Shown here: piece by piece, positions 43,331 through 54,532 of the stretch | Layout: each line of letters opens with the position of its first letter | Numbering within the stretch: position 1 is the first letter of the stretch | NCBI RefSeq assembly: GCF_000227135.1 | Contig: NC_018237.1 | Location: 1 to 64,000 of the forward strand | Length of the DNA: 64,000 nucleotides | From: Leishmania donovani | Taxonomy: Eukaryota; Euglenozoa; Kinetoplastea; Trypanosomatida; Trypanosomatidae | Reading direction: 5' to 3' | The notes under the pieces: model-generated | The model's input: the letters and a program-made list of their open reading frames with translations, nothing else | Databases searched by the model: none | Told to the model about the DNA's origin: nothing | Position numbers and translations under genes: made by a program

Positions 43331-45673
43331 ATGCGCACACGTGCTCAGCGATGCCTTCATGCCGCTCTGCAAAGTCCCTGGCCTGCATCCACGCGCGCCG
43401 CGCGTGGAACGCAACGCCGCGGCTTTTTGGGCACACTCATCGCCGATGACTCCGCGGTCTCGGGGATAACAACGTCCAACGTGTTGCCACAGGGCTCGTC
43501 TGCCACGGATGACCCCGCGCTGAGTGAGGCGGACTCCTCGTACACGCACCCCCTCGAGGTGAGCGGCACATCCTTCAAGCTGTACGGAGAGTCCACCACA
43601 TACGCCAAGGAGGACGCTGGCCACATCTTCGCCTCCGCCAAAGTGCTCAGCTACAACCCCGCCATCCTCTTCAACGACCTGCAACTACAAGAAGGGCACC
43701 AGGGGCTGCTCAACCCCACCGGCGGCCTCGGCGCTGGCCGATCAGGGGATTCACCGCTGGCAGCCAATGACCCGGAGATGGCAACGCGAGCGGCCGAGGA
43801 GGAAGAGAGCGACGCCGTCATGCGCTCTGGACGCAACAAGCAAGGCGCCGCGGGTGCGGCAGCGATGGCTGCGGCGATGCTCGACTCGCGCCGCGCGGCT
43901 GAAGGCATAGCCATGGTACCAGGCCACCCGCTTCCGGTCGTCTTCCCACGATCCGACGGGCTGTCGCCGGCTCCGCGCGTCAAGAAGCTCGGCTTCGGAG
44001 GTTTGAACGAGACACACGCTGGAAAGCAGGCACGCCAGACGAGGCAGAGCAACGAAGAGGATGTTGATGCGATCATGTGCGGTGAGGTCATGGAGAGCGA
44101 GAGGCGCGTCGAGTCGCACAGCCTGCAGCACAGCATCACATGGCGGGTCCAGGTGCTTGATGAGCACTGCAAGCCCATTCCCATAAAGCACTTTCAGCAT
44201 TTCCGCGAGGCGATGGATGTGCTGCCGGCGCGTGTAATGCAGGGGCTGAGTGAATCGGGGCTCACGCGCCCGACGCTCTTCCAGTCGGCCGCCATTCCGC
44301 AGCTGATGCGCGGGCGCGATGTCGTCGGCATCGCTCCCGATGGCAGCGGAACGACAGTCGCTTACGCCGTGCTTTCCATGGCCGTGCTCGTGAAGGTCAA
44401 GGCCGCCGAGGAGCAGAAGCGGCTGGCAAAGGTGGTGGAGGAGGGCACCAGCTCGGCGCCACTGCCGCCAGAGCTGTCTGAGGCGCCGTCATCATCGTCC
44501 GGCGACGTCGTGGCGCGCCCGATTGTGGTTGTCCTGTGCACCAACCGCCAAACGGTGCTGCGGACGGCCGCGATGTACAGCAGCCTCTCTGCAGAAGACG
44601 TTCGACTCGTTGCAGCGTATCAGTCGGTGGACGGTGACGATGAAGAAGGCCAGCGGAGCGTCATTCGACGGAAGAAGGGCTGCGACGTAATTGTGGCCAC
44701 ACCAGCTCGCTTGACGGCGCTGGTGCGCGAGGGCCATGTCGCTCTGAGTCGCGTGCACGTACTGGTGGTGGACAGGGCGAACCATCTCTTGGCGGCGGAC
44801 CCCAGCCCGAATGGCCGCACAGCGTTGCCGCATGTCGAGGACATAATGCACGCTGTGAAGGTGAACGGCGTTGCGCATCAGTTTTCTCTGTGGTGCACAG
44901 AGCTGGAGCCGTCCATCGAGTCCCTCGTGCGCAAGTACATGTCACCGCTGACGGTGACGGTGATGGCGACGCGCGAGGAGCACACAAACGTGAATGTGCG
45001 CCAGATCCTGTACCCACTGCCAAGCCGCGATGACCGTATCAAAGCCATCCAGCAGCTGTACGACCAGGGCACCATCTTGAAGCGCGACCAGGTGTTGGTG
45101 TACTGCGCCTATCGAGAGACCGCAGAGGAGGTGAGGAGGGAGCTGATCAAGGCGCTGTCTGCCCCGTCATCTATGGTTCAGTGTGTGCACAGCGGCCTGT
45201 GCTCTCGCAAGCGCAACGAACTCCTCAAGGCCTTCCAGCACGGCGACATACGCATTTTGGTTGTTACGGACGTGGCGACGAAGCGACTCGATGCCGAGGA
45301 GCTGGGGCACGTGATCCACTACGACCTGCCTGCCTTCACCGAGGTGTACATGCAGCGCGTTAGCCAGGTGGACCGCTCCGGCCGGCAAGGGACGTCGCAC
45401 ACCTTCCTCACCCCAGGCGACACCCGCGTGCCGCCAATTGCCAGATTTGTGGAGAAGCAGACGGACCACGCCCTCAACGGTGAAATTCGCAAGATGATCG
45501 CTGACATTGAGGCCGCGGACAGCGAGGACAGCTGGGTCATCCCGGTGCTGCGCATGCATGGCCACGCCTTGTCGAACACGAAATGGCGGGTGCGCGGACG
45601 GCGGGAGATACGGCAGCAGGTGGAGACTCTCTCTGGTCTGGTATCGGAGTCGGACAAGAAGCCTGTGGGCTAG
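43331..45673 (+). CDS. DEAD-box RNA helicase-like protein with degenerate catalytic motifs, probably mitochondrial
   Basis: 780 residues from the ATG at 43331. The first 35 residues (MRTRAQRCLHAALQSPWPAS...) are rich in Arg, Ala and Ser without acids, like a mitochondrial presequence. The two RecA-like domains of a DEAD-box protein are recognisable: RPTLFQSAAIPQL (Q-motif region, about 313), VGIAPDGSGTTVAY (motif I, 333-346), TPARL (motif Ib, about 457), LVVDRANHLLA (motif II, about 477), LWCTEL (motif III, about 519), VVTDVATKRLD (motif V, about 645) and QRVSQVDRSGRQG (motif VI, about 675). Key residues are changed: the motif I Lys is Thr, DEAD is DRAN, SAT is WCT, and HRIGRTGR is QRVSQVDR. 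ATP hydrolysis is therefore unlikely. I infer a pseudo-helicase scaffold in mitochondrial ribosome assembly or RNA processing. Confidence 0.85.
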   Translation: MRTRAQRCLHAALQSPWPASTRAARGTQRRGFLGTLIADDSAVSGITTSNVLPQGSSATDDPALSEADSSYTHPLEVSGTSFKLYGESTTYAKEDAGHIFASAKVLSYNPAILFNDLQLQEGHQGLLNPTGGLGAGRSGDSPLAANDPEMATRAAEEEESDAVMRSGRNKQGAAGAAAMAAAMLDSRRAAEGIAMVPGHPLPVVFPRSDGLSPAPRVKKLGFGGLNETHAGKQARQTRQSNEEDVDAIMCGEVMESERRVESHSLQHSITWRVQVLDEHCKPIPIKHFQHFREAMDVLPARVMQGLSESGLTRPTLFQSAAIPQLMRGRDVVGIAPDGSGTTVAYAVLSMAVLVKVKAAEEQKRLAKVVEEGTSSAPLPPELSEAPSSSSGDVVARPIVVVLCTNRQTVLRTAAMYSSLSAEDVRLVAAYQSVDGDDEEGQRSVIRRKKGCDVIVATPARLTALVREGHVALSRVHVLVVDRANHLLAADPSPNGRTALPHVEDIMHAVKVNGVAHQFSLWCTELEPSIESLVRKYMSPLTVTVMATREEHTNVNVRQILYPLPSRDDRIKAIQQLYDQGTILKRDQVLVYCAYRETAEEVRRELIKALSAPSSMVQCVHSGLCSRKRNELLKAFQHGDIRILVVTDVATKRLDAEELGHVIHYDLPAFTEVYMQRVSQVDRSGRQGTSHTFLTPGDTRVPPIARFVEKQTDHALNGEIRKMIADIEAADSEDSWVIPVLRMHGHALSNTKWRVRGRREIRQQVETLSGLVSESDKKPVG

Positions 45674-46828
45674 GCACAGAAGGTGGCCGACGGGACAACA
45701 TCCCTGCTGATAATGACGTGTCGGCGCAAACCTACCACACATGACTTGGGGGCGAAAGAGGTACACGCGGAGTGCTTTGGCCCCTCCCCCTCCCTCCTCG
45801 TCCTCTTCTGCTCGAGAAAAACGAGCGCGGCACAGGGCTGCAGAACTAGCGAGGGATGAAAAGCAGAGGAGGTATCCGCTCTGCAGCGATGGAGGTGGAA
45901 GGGGTCGACACCGGGGCACCACTGCTGCTGCTGCCGCGACTGCGGCAATCCGGTTGGCGCTCTGCTCTTCCCCTTACTTTGCAGCTCGTTTTGGAGTGCT
46001 CTGTCGGTATGCGTTGTGCCCCATCGTTATCTTACTGCTTCACGGATGTGATTTCTCGGATTTCTTGTCATCGTAGAAAGCCGTGTGCTTTTATGATCAC
46101 TGCATGCAGGAGAGCCTACGCACACCGGTCACTTGAAAGGGGGAGGGGGCGGCGAGAGGCGACGGCATGATAGCGTCTCTGCAGGATGAAGAGCCGCACT
46201 GTCTCACACTAGTTTTGATGTGGTATCCGCGTACCCACACCGGGCCTATTCGTCCCGGCCATTTTCTGTGCGGTTAACGGGATGGTGCGCGCATGTGCGC
46301 CGTGGCGTCTTTTCACCTCCAGTAAGGCTTTTCTCTGCTGCTTGCTCACGCTGCTTCCGCCGACACACCCGCGCACTGCATCGTCACTGCGTTCTCATCT
46401 CTCCTCCTCTCTACTCCCCGCCCGCTTGCTTCTCTATGGTCCACGTGCGTTGCAGGTGTATGTGTCTGCTCCCGCATCGCCACATCGCACATCACCGCCG
46501 CAGGAACGAAAGCGGGAAGACCAGAAAAAAACGAAAAAGAACGGACCCAAACATACTTGAATCAAAAAAGGAAATAACGTGCATTACGTCTCATTCTATT
46601 CCCTCACCGCCGCGAATCGCCCTCCGCAACTCCCAGATATGCTGGGCACGCCGTCGAACGCGTGCGTGCCGGTTGCTAGCGACGCACGTGCAGATGCGAA
46701 AAGGAACTGAGAGGCGCACTACGGCATACATCCCTTCCCACACCCTAAGCACCCTGCCTCCTTGAAGCAACACCAGCAGGTGGCCACAAACGGGCAGCAC
46801 GATAGATCGTCGCAGCTGCAGCGAACAC

Positions 46829-46830
46829 AG

Positions 46831-46861
<31 letters not shown>

Positions 46862-46862
46862 A
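46829..46862 (+). repeat. (AC)n microsatellite with AAAC interruptions
   Basis: CA-repeat run broken once or twice by an extra A. Confidence 0.9.
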
Positions 46863-47142
46863 ACATGCATACACGAAAAGGAAACACGCATGCACTTCCT
46901 TCGCAGGGAAACGCAAGCAGTGCACATCACCGTGAGAGATCGCAAAGAGTCTGAGTATGCATCGATGCGCTGCCCCCTCCCCCCTCTCCCCCTTCTCCCT
47001 TCCCCTCCGCTTCACTGTCCTTTTCGCTTGTTCTCGTTTCTCTGCTGCTGTCTTTTCCCGCTCTCTCTCTTTTCATTTTTTTCTTTTCCGCTTCGCTGTT
47101 TCGCCTCGACGAGATCGTCGCTGTTTGTGCGAGCATGTGTGC

Positions 47143-47161
47143 GTGTGTGTGTGTGTGTGTG
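47143..47161 (+). repeat. (GT)n microsatellite
   Basis: Nine or so GT units within a C/T-rich spacer. Confidence 0.9.
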
Positions 47162-49258
47162 AGCGTCTCCTCCCTCTGTGCTCGATTCGATTCTTGCCCC
47201 CTATCCCCGCTCCTGCTGCCTTCGCGCATAGAAACATCAACTCCTCCAAAGAGCCACACCCCTTGCCACCATGAGAGCACCAAAGCCTTCGCCCTTCCTT
47301 TCTCTCGTGTGACCAACACGGGGAGGGGCGGGGACTCCACGAAAGGCGTTGTGCGCTTATCGGTTCACGCACAAAGGGAGCGCGACGCCAGGCAACAGCG
47401 ACGGGGAGACACGAAGGCACACTCCTCCACCACCAAAATCGATGGACAGAGTAGGGAGTGAACACTTCGGCATCGCGTAGCGAAAGTCTTCAGCGGCATT
47501 ACAGACAACAGTGAACGAAAAAGAAGGAACCCTATCACCGACTCCCTCCCCCATCCTCTCCTCTCACACCACGTCCGTATCCTCTCCATCTTTTTTTTTT
47601 CTTCGCGCTGTCTTGTCTTACCGTTGTTGGCTTCTCTGTGGCACGGCTTTTGCTATCGCACCTTAATCCCTCTCTGAACCATTTTTACGTCTCTTTGTTT
47701 TCTCTGCTTCCCTCTTCTTCGTCCCTTTCTCATTCCGCAAGTGTAGTTCATGCGACACACCCGCTCATCCACCATCATCGCCATAAGCACCCGCATTTTC
47801 AATGCACTTTCTTCGCTTCTATTTTGTGTGTGTGTGTGTGTATGTTTTCGTACCAACGAGAGAGAAACACCAACGGCCAACTGTCTCCTTTTATGTATTT
47901 CCTCTCTCACCAGCTACCCACTTCCCTCTCTGTTGTGCTCCCTTCAGGTTTCTTCGAGTCTACCCCCCCCCCTCAAAGGAAAAGAAGACCAAGTCTATCT
48001 TCAGCGCGCACGTTTGCCCGCGTGTAGCAGCAGCAGCATTCACGTAGTGCTGCGCCACCAGGAACCACGCACAGACGTTGCGTGAGGTAGCGTGATCTCG
48101 GTTTTCTCCCTCCGAGGCTGCCTGCTGCCATCCTCTCTGCCTCCTCTTCCTTCCCCTCACTCCCTCCTCTCCTCGTTCCCTCTTCGGGGCGCCCATACAC
48201 CAACACACTCGCGCACCCTCCCTAGATACATTAACACAGCTGTTCGCTCCTCTTTCTGTGCAGCCGTATTCATTCTCGTCGATTTTCTTCTGTCTTGTCG
48301 CTGCCCACTCACCTTGGCCTCAGCTCACACCTTTCTTGCCCCCCACCTCACCCTCCCCGACCCCTCTCTGAGAGCACCGGCGGTGCTTCAGCAACGAAGT
48401 AAAGAAAGAGGCAAGCAATACCAAGACAGACGCCGACTCTTGCACCGACACGCACATCGTAGCTAGGAGACAGTAAGGAGAGAACACACTTACATGCCGA
48501 TTAGCCATAACAACGAAACACCAGACTAACAAGAAAAAAAGAGAGAAGGACGGGCAGGTAGCAGAATTCGATCAGGAGAGACCCCCACTCACCCACCCAC
48601 TCCACTCCTCCGCCACCCTCCCCATCGTCACATAGAGACAAAAAAAAGAGGGAGGAAGAAAAACGACGATACACGTATCTGTACGTGATCGCACACGCCA
48701 GTGGTGGTGCTGCTCTTCGAGTATTAGCAGTCCTGTGGAGGGGGGGGTGAGGCGGGTGCGCTCTTCTCTCTTGCTTCTGCTCTCTCTCGCTGATATACAC
48801 GCACCTCTTTTTCTTACGCTTTTTCCTCGTCATTTTCTCCCCCTTTTTTCTTGTGCTGTTGTGGGCCGACGTGTGGGGGAGGTGGCAGGGGGGCCCAGAC
48901 GGCGTGTGGCTTTGCCTTCTTCTGTGCTGTCCAGTTTTCTTCGTCCGAGACTTGTTTCTCACGCTTGTGTTTGTCTCTGTGCTGCGGACTTTGTTGCATC
49001 CACATCCCCGGCCCGCTGTCGCGCGCGCGTCTTTGTCGGCAGCCTCTACTCGTCCTTCCCCCTCGCATTTTCCTTTTGTGGACTTGTCTTTCTGCTCTGT
49101 TTCTAATTTTGTTAGTGCTCCTCCGTCACACCGCGGGCGCTCGTTCTCTCCGCCTGCCTGTGCGGAGAGAAGACGGTCTTTTGGTGGCGCGGCTTCACAG
49201 AGCAGTGTTGCCGGTGCAAGCACCCAAATCTGCACGACCAAGCGGAGAAAGGCGGAAG

Positions 49259-50368
49259 ATGAGCGACATGAACATGGATATGCGCATACATAACATGAAG
49301 TACACCAGTGGCCTCGAGTCAGGTCCCTTCACTAGTGAGGGTGTCTTATCAACGAACGCCGATCCAGCACATGACTACGAAGCCTCCGCTACTGCGCTTG
49401 GGGCGCACTCCACTTTGTTTCACGCGCTGGCTGCCGTGGAGGAAGACGACGACGGGGAGAACAGCAACGACGTGCTGCTGCGCCTTTTAAACGAAGTCAG
49501 GGCTGTTGAAAGCGACGGCGATGATGACGAAGTGGAGGTAATTGATAAGGGCTCTGACGAGAACGCCGCTGGCGCGCTCGCTCTCCGTCACGGAGAAGAG
49601 CCAGCGAAGCCGTACATGCCGCCATACACGGCTGTCCCCCGCGGCGGGGGGGCCATAATTGCCGGCGGCTTCACAGTCGAAGGCAACGCCTCGTACTCGT
49701 CTGCCGCCAGCCTGCCCCCTCCTCCGCCACCGCCGCCACCGCCGCCGCCGGCGTACAGCACACCAAGTATGGCTCCGCGCAGCCCCTATGCGAATTGTTA
49801 CTCAGGCATTCCGCATCTCTCCACTACACCCGGATCGAAGCCGCCGCCGCCGTCGTTCGCAGAGGCTATGGCGACGGCGCACGGCACCCCTGCCTCGCTG
49901 CTCGGGCGTTCGGTGCCTTCACAAGAGTGCTCTCCGATGTTGGCCAACTACGTGCCACCCATGCCGGCAGCGCCGCAGGAGACGGTGCTGCTGCGCAACA
50001 GCAACGGCGTCTTTTTGCTGCAACCGATCTCCAAGCCGACGCCGCCGTACACCCCACCGGCTGGTAGCACCTCTCCCCCGGTCTCCCCGCTGCCGCGATA
50101 CTCGCTGCCGCCGGCCGCCGCATCCACGCTGAACACCGCCGCCGCCAACGGCTTCCTTGGCAGCTCCATGGTGCAGGCGGGCGCGCGGGCTTCCAGCATT
50201 ACGGAGCCTCTGCATTACGCTCCATTCGGGCCCGCCGGAGGCAGTCCTTACCTCAGCGCCACAGTTCCCTACTCGCATGACGTTGGCTCGGTGCGTGGCA
50301 CCCCGTCTTTGGGGACTGCACCCCCGCCGTACGCATGCGGGGCCCCTCGAGGACCGGCTACGCGCTGA
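49259..50368 (+). CDS. Proline-rich low-complexity protein, function unknown
   Basis: 369 residues from the ATG at 49259 (MSDMNMDMRIHNM...). The frame stays open far upstream, but there it encodes Cys/Leu/Phe-rich UTR-like sequence. Residues about 60-105 are strongly acidic (EEDDDGEN, ESDGDDDEVEVID). The rest is rich in Pro, Ala, Ser and Tyr, with an uninterrupted run of 12 prolines near residue 157 and repeated PPY/PAY-type motifs: PPYTAVP, PPAYSTP, PPYTPPA and PPPYACG near the C-terminus. GC-rich third positions fit true coding sequence. No folded domain, signal or membrane segment is visible. Such proline arrays can bind WW, SH3-like or profilin-type partners, and similar low-complexity proteins occur in trypanosomatid RNA granules; neither role is shown here. 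Confidence 0.65.
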   Translation: MSDMNMDMRIHNMKYTSGLESGPFTSEGVLSTNADPAHDYEASATALGAHSTLFHALAAVEEDDDGENSNDVLLRLLNEVRAVESDGDDDEVEVIDKGSDENAAGALALRHGEEPAKPYMPPYTAVPRGGGAIIAGGFTVEGNASYSSAASLPPPPPPPPPPPPAYSTPSMAPRSPYANCYSGIPHLSTTPGSKPPPPSFAEAMATAHGTPASLLGRSVPSQECSPMLANYVPPMPAAPQETVLLRNSNGVFLLQPISKPTPPYTPPAGSTSPPVSPLPRYSLPPAAASTLNTAAANGFLGSSMVQAGARASSITEPLHYAPFGPAGGSPYLSATVPYSHDVGSVRGTPSLGTAPPPYACGAPRGPATR

Positions 50369-50934
50369 GGAAACCCAGAGATTGACACAAAGAAGAAAAA
50401 GACACGGCGTGCCCGTGGCAGCAGCAGCCTCCACCGCTGAAGCGCGTGGCAGCGGTGCCGGTTAAGGTGTGCGTTGATGTGTGGGCATGCTAAGTGTGGT
50501 GGTGCCCATGCACCCGCGCATCCACGCACGCGTTCTCCACAGCATGTGTAGGTTGCCTGTCGTTCCTTTTTCTTTTTCGACTTCGTTTTACTATGTTTGC
50601 GCTGTGCTGAGGCGGTGCCAGTCTTCCTGATTCCCCTCCTCAGCAGTCCCCAGCCCTCCCCCAGCTCTCCTCTTCTCGTCTCCTCCTCTATCTCCCTGTT
50701 CCTCTATGGTTTTCGCCTTTTTATATTTCGCTTCTACCTTGGCCGTCTCTCCGCCGCGTCTGCTCTGCACATATATTTGTGTTTGTATTTATTTCTATAT
50801 TATTTTTATGTGGCGGCTGTGTGGACACTCTTGCTCTACGTCCCCATTCCTGTCTATGCGTTTTTCTGTTGGCACATGTGTGTGTGTGCTCTCTCTCTCT
50901 TGTCTCCCGTACCTTCCGTTGAGGAAGGTGCTGT

Positions 50935-50958
50935 ACACACACACACACACACACACAC
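50935..50958 (+). repeat. (AC)n microsatellite
   Basis: Twelve uninterrupted AC units. Confidence 0.95.
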
Positions 50959-51503
50959 GAGCTTGCCGACGGGATGCACGCTCTCAATGGCGTGAACGAA
51001 TAGTAGCAACCGGAAAAGAATGGAAGACAACCTCGGAAGGGAAGCAACAACCGACACAAAAGGGTGCAGCATTACACCCACGAGGCCTCCACGAGGTGCA
51101 CACATACATACAGACACACAAACGTGTCGGCAGCTCGAGGTTGCGTCAGTGGGCTGCTGCTTTTTCATTTCTTCTCCTTTTTCCTCCGCGTTGTTTCTCC
51201 TCTTTTCGTGTAGTTATCTCTCCATCTTTTCTTTCCTTTTTTTTTTTGTTCTTCGTAGTTATGTCTGCTCCGCTTCTCCTCGTCTTTTCTGTGTGCCTCT
51301 CACTCGCCACCGGAACACCACACGTGAGCATGTATATATGACAGTATGTGCGTCTGTTCTGATCCCCTCCTTGTCTCTTGCGTAGGTTGGTGTGCCCGTG
51401 TTGCTGGTTTTAGTGCCTCGATGCCGTCTTCTACGTTCTGTTTCTTCTCTGCTGTCTGGATCCTCACACATATGTGCGCGCATGACTCTGTGTCGATGTG
51501 CTC

Positions 51504-51525
51504 GTGTGTGTGTGTGTGTGTGTGT
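51504..51525 (+). repeat. (GT)n microsatellite
   Basis: About eleven GT units, followed by an imperfect TGTGCGCGCG extension to 51541. Confidence 0.9.
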
Positions 51526-52903
51526 ATGTGTGTGCGCGCGCTTGATACTGGGTGATGACCGACCGAGGAAGTTCGGAGGTGAACGCAACAGTAGCAACCA
51601 AAAAGGGTGAAGATAGAAGACGCTTCCGTGAGTGACACTCCCCACCTTGTGCTCTGTGTGTGCGTTGGCGCCGGCCACTCTCTCTGTATTTGTTGTCGAG
51701 CGTCATGCTCTCGAGCAGCCGCGGCTTAGAGGGGAATTACAAGGGAAAAGCGAAAACAAAAAGCTAACAGAAAGGCGCCACATGAGGGAATCTCGCTTGA
51801 GAGCACCGCGCTACTTGGTGGTGTGTTGTCGCGTGCGACAACGTCATCTTTTCTTTCGTGGTTGCCAATCTTTATGTCTGTGCAGGCAGGCGCCAGGCAG
51901 CTGATGCTCAGCCCTTCTCGTCGGGAATCGCATCTATCCTCTGAGCATCAGACACACGTTCTCCCGTCGAACCGTATTGCGGTTTTCCCGAATCGTCACG
52001 CGCGCTTCGTGCTCGCCTTGCTCCCCTTCTCAGAGGCGTTTTCTCTTGCGATTGGGGGTGATGGAAAGGAGGCGCACGACCTGTGCGAATTGGTGCGTGT
52101 GCGCGTTGTGCTTGTCTGGGTAGGCGTATGTGCGCGTGCCTCCGCACGGTGCGAGACGCCGGCAGACGCTGTTGTTGTCCGATCCCCAGAGAACGCGGAA
52201 GCACGAGGATAGAGGGCGGTCTCACTGGCGCGAGCGCGCCTGCCTGCCTCTTCCTCTTCTACCTTTGTTGGTGTTGGCCTTTCGCTGCGGATTTGCACGC
52301 CCCTCTCAACGTCTTTTTTGTTATCTTCTTCCGGGGCGTTTCTTTCACTGTTCAGTGTCTGACGCTGCCATCATCTCTTCCGCGGTTATGTTTCACGGAC
52401 TCGCTTCCTGTTCTTTCCTCTTGCATATGTCTTCCACCCTGTGATGAGCGGAAATACGAGTCGGTGAATCTGTGTGCGTGTGTGTGTGTCTACCTCTGGT
52501 ATGTGTGAGCGTGTGTTTGTGCGTGTGGGCCCACGTTGATCGAGGCGGGGGCGTGCGGACATCTTCGCGTCCTTGTTGTCGCTCTTGCTTCGATCACAAG
52601 GAGATGGTCGTCTCTGTGTGTGTGTACGTAAAAGTGGGTACGATGCAGCTGCATTTCGTTTCGTTATGTTACTTTTCTTTTTTCCTTTCCGACTTCTGTT
52701 TTTCTTTGTTTTCGGCTGTTTTTGTTTTTCATTCCCCACCCGATCGGCTCTCCGTCGCTTCCTCCTCCTCCTTGTGTCCGCGTGTGTGGTAGGCCGCTTA
52801 ATTATGCATAACTCGCTTTTCCATCGCTGTTTCGAGTCTTCTTTTCTCTCCTCGCTTTCTCTCATGAGCACCCCTTCGAACAACAACAAAAAAATGTCAG
52901 TCC

Positions 52904-52926
52904 CACACACACACACACACACACAC
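52904..52926 (+). repeat. (CA)n microsatellite
   Basis: About eleven CA units. Confidence 0.95.
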
Positions 52927-53674
52927 GCCCATATGGGGAGGAGGCGCACCGCCATGAAAGTTCTCTGCCTCTACACACAAACGAACAGCCGCCTCGTCCG
53001 CCTTCGCAAAGCCCGTGCGACATCCGCTGCTTTGGAGTGATGTGCTCGACCCTCCCCCCCCCACCCCACCCCACCCTCTCCCCTCCCCTCCGCCATGGCG
53101 GCGCGGAGGAACGAGCGGATGGGGGCCGGGAGTGACAGAGACACGATTGCGCGGAAAAAGAGCACGGGCACGGCCACCAGGCGGCCATGCACCACCAAGT
53201 GCACGAAAGCTGTGCACTGTGTGCGTGTGTGGCTTTCACCTCCGCGTTTCTCTCTCTCGCTCGATGTTGTTGCATGACTGGTGCGGTAGCCTCATAGAAC
53301 GACATGTCCCGCCCCCTGCCCCTCTTTCCTTTCACGTGGCTGCATTTCTCTCTCTTCGTCTCCCTCCTTCCTCTCCCCCCCCCCACGTTTGCGTCTGTCA
53401 CCCTCCCCTCTGCCACTATCGTGTGGCCCACCCAAGAGCGGCGACGCGTACAGCGAATAAACCAACATACTAACGACCGTCACGGCAGCAAAAAAAAAAG
53501 CGAATACCGAAAAAGCGAAAGGAAAGCACCGTCTTCACATCTCGGCGCGTGCGTGTCTCCTTCCCTTCCCGTTTTTGTCTCCCTCCCCTCCTCCTATTTC
53601 CTTGTTTGTTTGTGTTTACGCTCTGTTATCCGTCTCCGTACGGTCACACACGACCTACACACACACCACATACG

Positions 53675-53690
53675 TATATATATATATATA
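53675..53690 (+). repeat. (TA)n microsatellite
   Basis: Eight TA units flanked by ACG on both sides, forming a short near-palindrome (TACG-TA-CGTA). Confidence 0.9.
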
Positions 53691-54532
53691 CGTACATACA
53701 CGCAGAACTAAACCGGCCTACCGACCCGACCCGCGCACGCATAGCCGCCCTCTTGCCCTTCCTTCACCTGCAAGAGTGAGGTGTGTCTTGTCTCTCTTCG
53801 TCATTGATCGTCGTTGCATGTGTTGTGGTGCTTTTCTTCGTTGTGCGCGTGTGCATTCTTGTGCGTCGTCTCCGTCGTTGCCCTTCACTTTTTTGTCGCT
53901 CCCTCTGCGCTCTCCATAGGCGCCCACCCCACCCCAAGTTCAGTTCCTCTTCCTTTTCTCCTGCGCCTTTCCCTTCCTTTAGCACGCACACTGGCACATA
54001 TACACCCGACTGTGTACGACTTCCCTCCGCGCCGTGCGGGCGACTCTCCTTTGTTTTTTCCGTTGTTGCGCAAAAAAATAAAGGCGAAACCACGAAGAGA
54101 CCAAAGAAGGAGCGACGAGAAGAGCGGCAGCTGCGCCGAGGCGCAATCACCTGCGGACCCTCGGCGTTTCCCCTCCCTTCTCCTTCCGCACACGCACGGG
54201 CATATTTTTGCGCGTACGCGAGGGGCGCCCGCCGCCATCGTGCCGGTCGACTCCTGATTAAAGGCAAGCGAAACAAGTGAGGCTGCATTGAAGCAGAAGG
54301 AAACCCCTGCGAAGCGACTAGTGTTGGGTGCAACGGTGGCGCGCGGGTGCGGACAGCCGTTTCTTCGTTTTTTTTTTTGCGGTTTCACGGGCACGTTGGG
54401 CTGCTGAGCAAAAAGTACACATATACATACATATACATCTATATAAAGCGCGTGTGCCAAAACGCATCAACGAGGCCCACCCACTCACTCACCCGGTGGC
54501 TCACCTACGCAAGCGCAAAGGCAGTGACTACC

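Larger units (their letters stand above)
45674..49258. other. Long spacer between helicase-like and proline-rich genes
   Basis: 3.6 kb with no convincing gene. Contains A-rich patches (46515-46575, 48530-48560), paired (AC)n and (TG)n tracts (46829-46860, 47143-47161, 47823-47842), long C/T blocks (46975-47095, 47590-47720, 48110-48180) and T runs. Probably UTR sequence. Confidence 0.45.
50369..54532. other. Long spacer between proline-rich and coiled-coil genes
   Basis: 4.2 kb with no convincing gene on either strand. Contains CA/TG microsatellites, a (TA)n tract at 53675-53690, a T run at 51237-51247, C runs at 53056-53064 and 53378-53385, and a T run at 54366-54378 close to the next gene. 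Probably UTR sequence. Confidence 0.45.

Noticed and set aside
48851..49258. Open frame extends 136 codons upstream of the proline-rich gene
   Set aside because: The translation is Cys/Phe/Leu-rich from C/T-biased DNA. The change to coding composition comes at the ATG at 49259.
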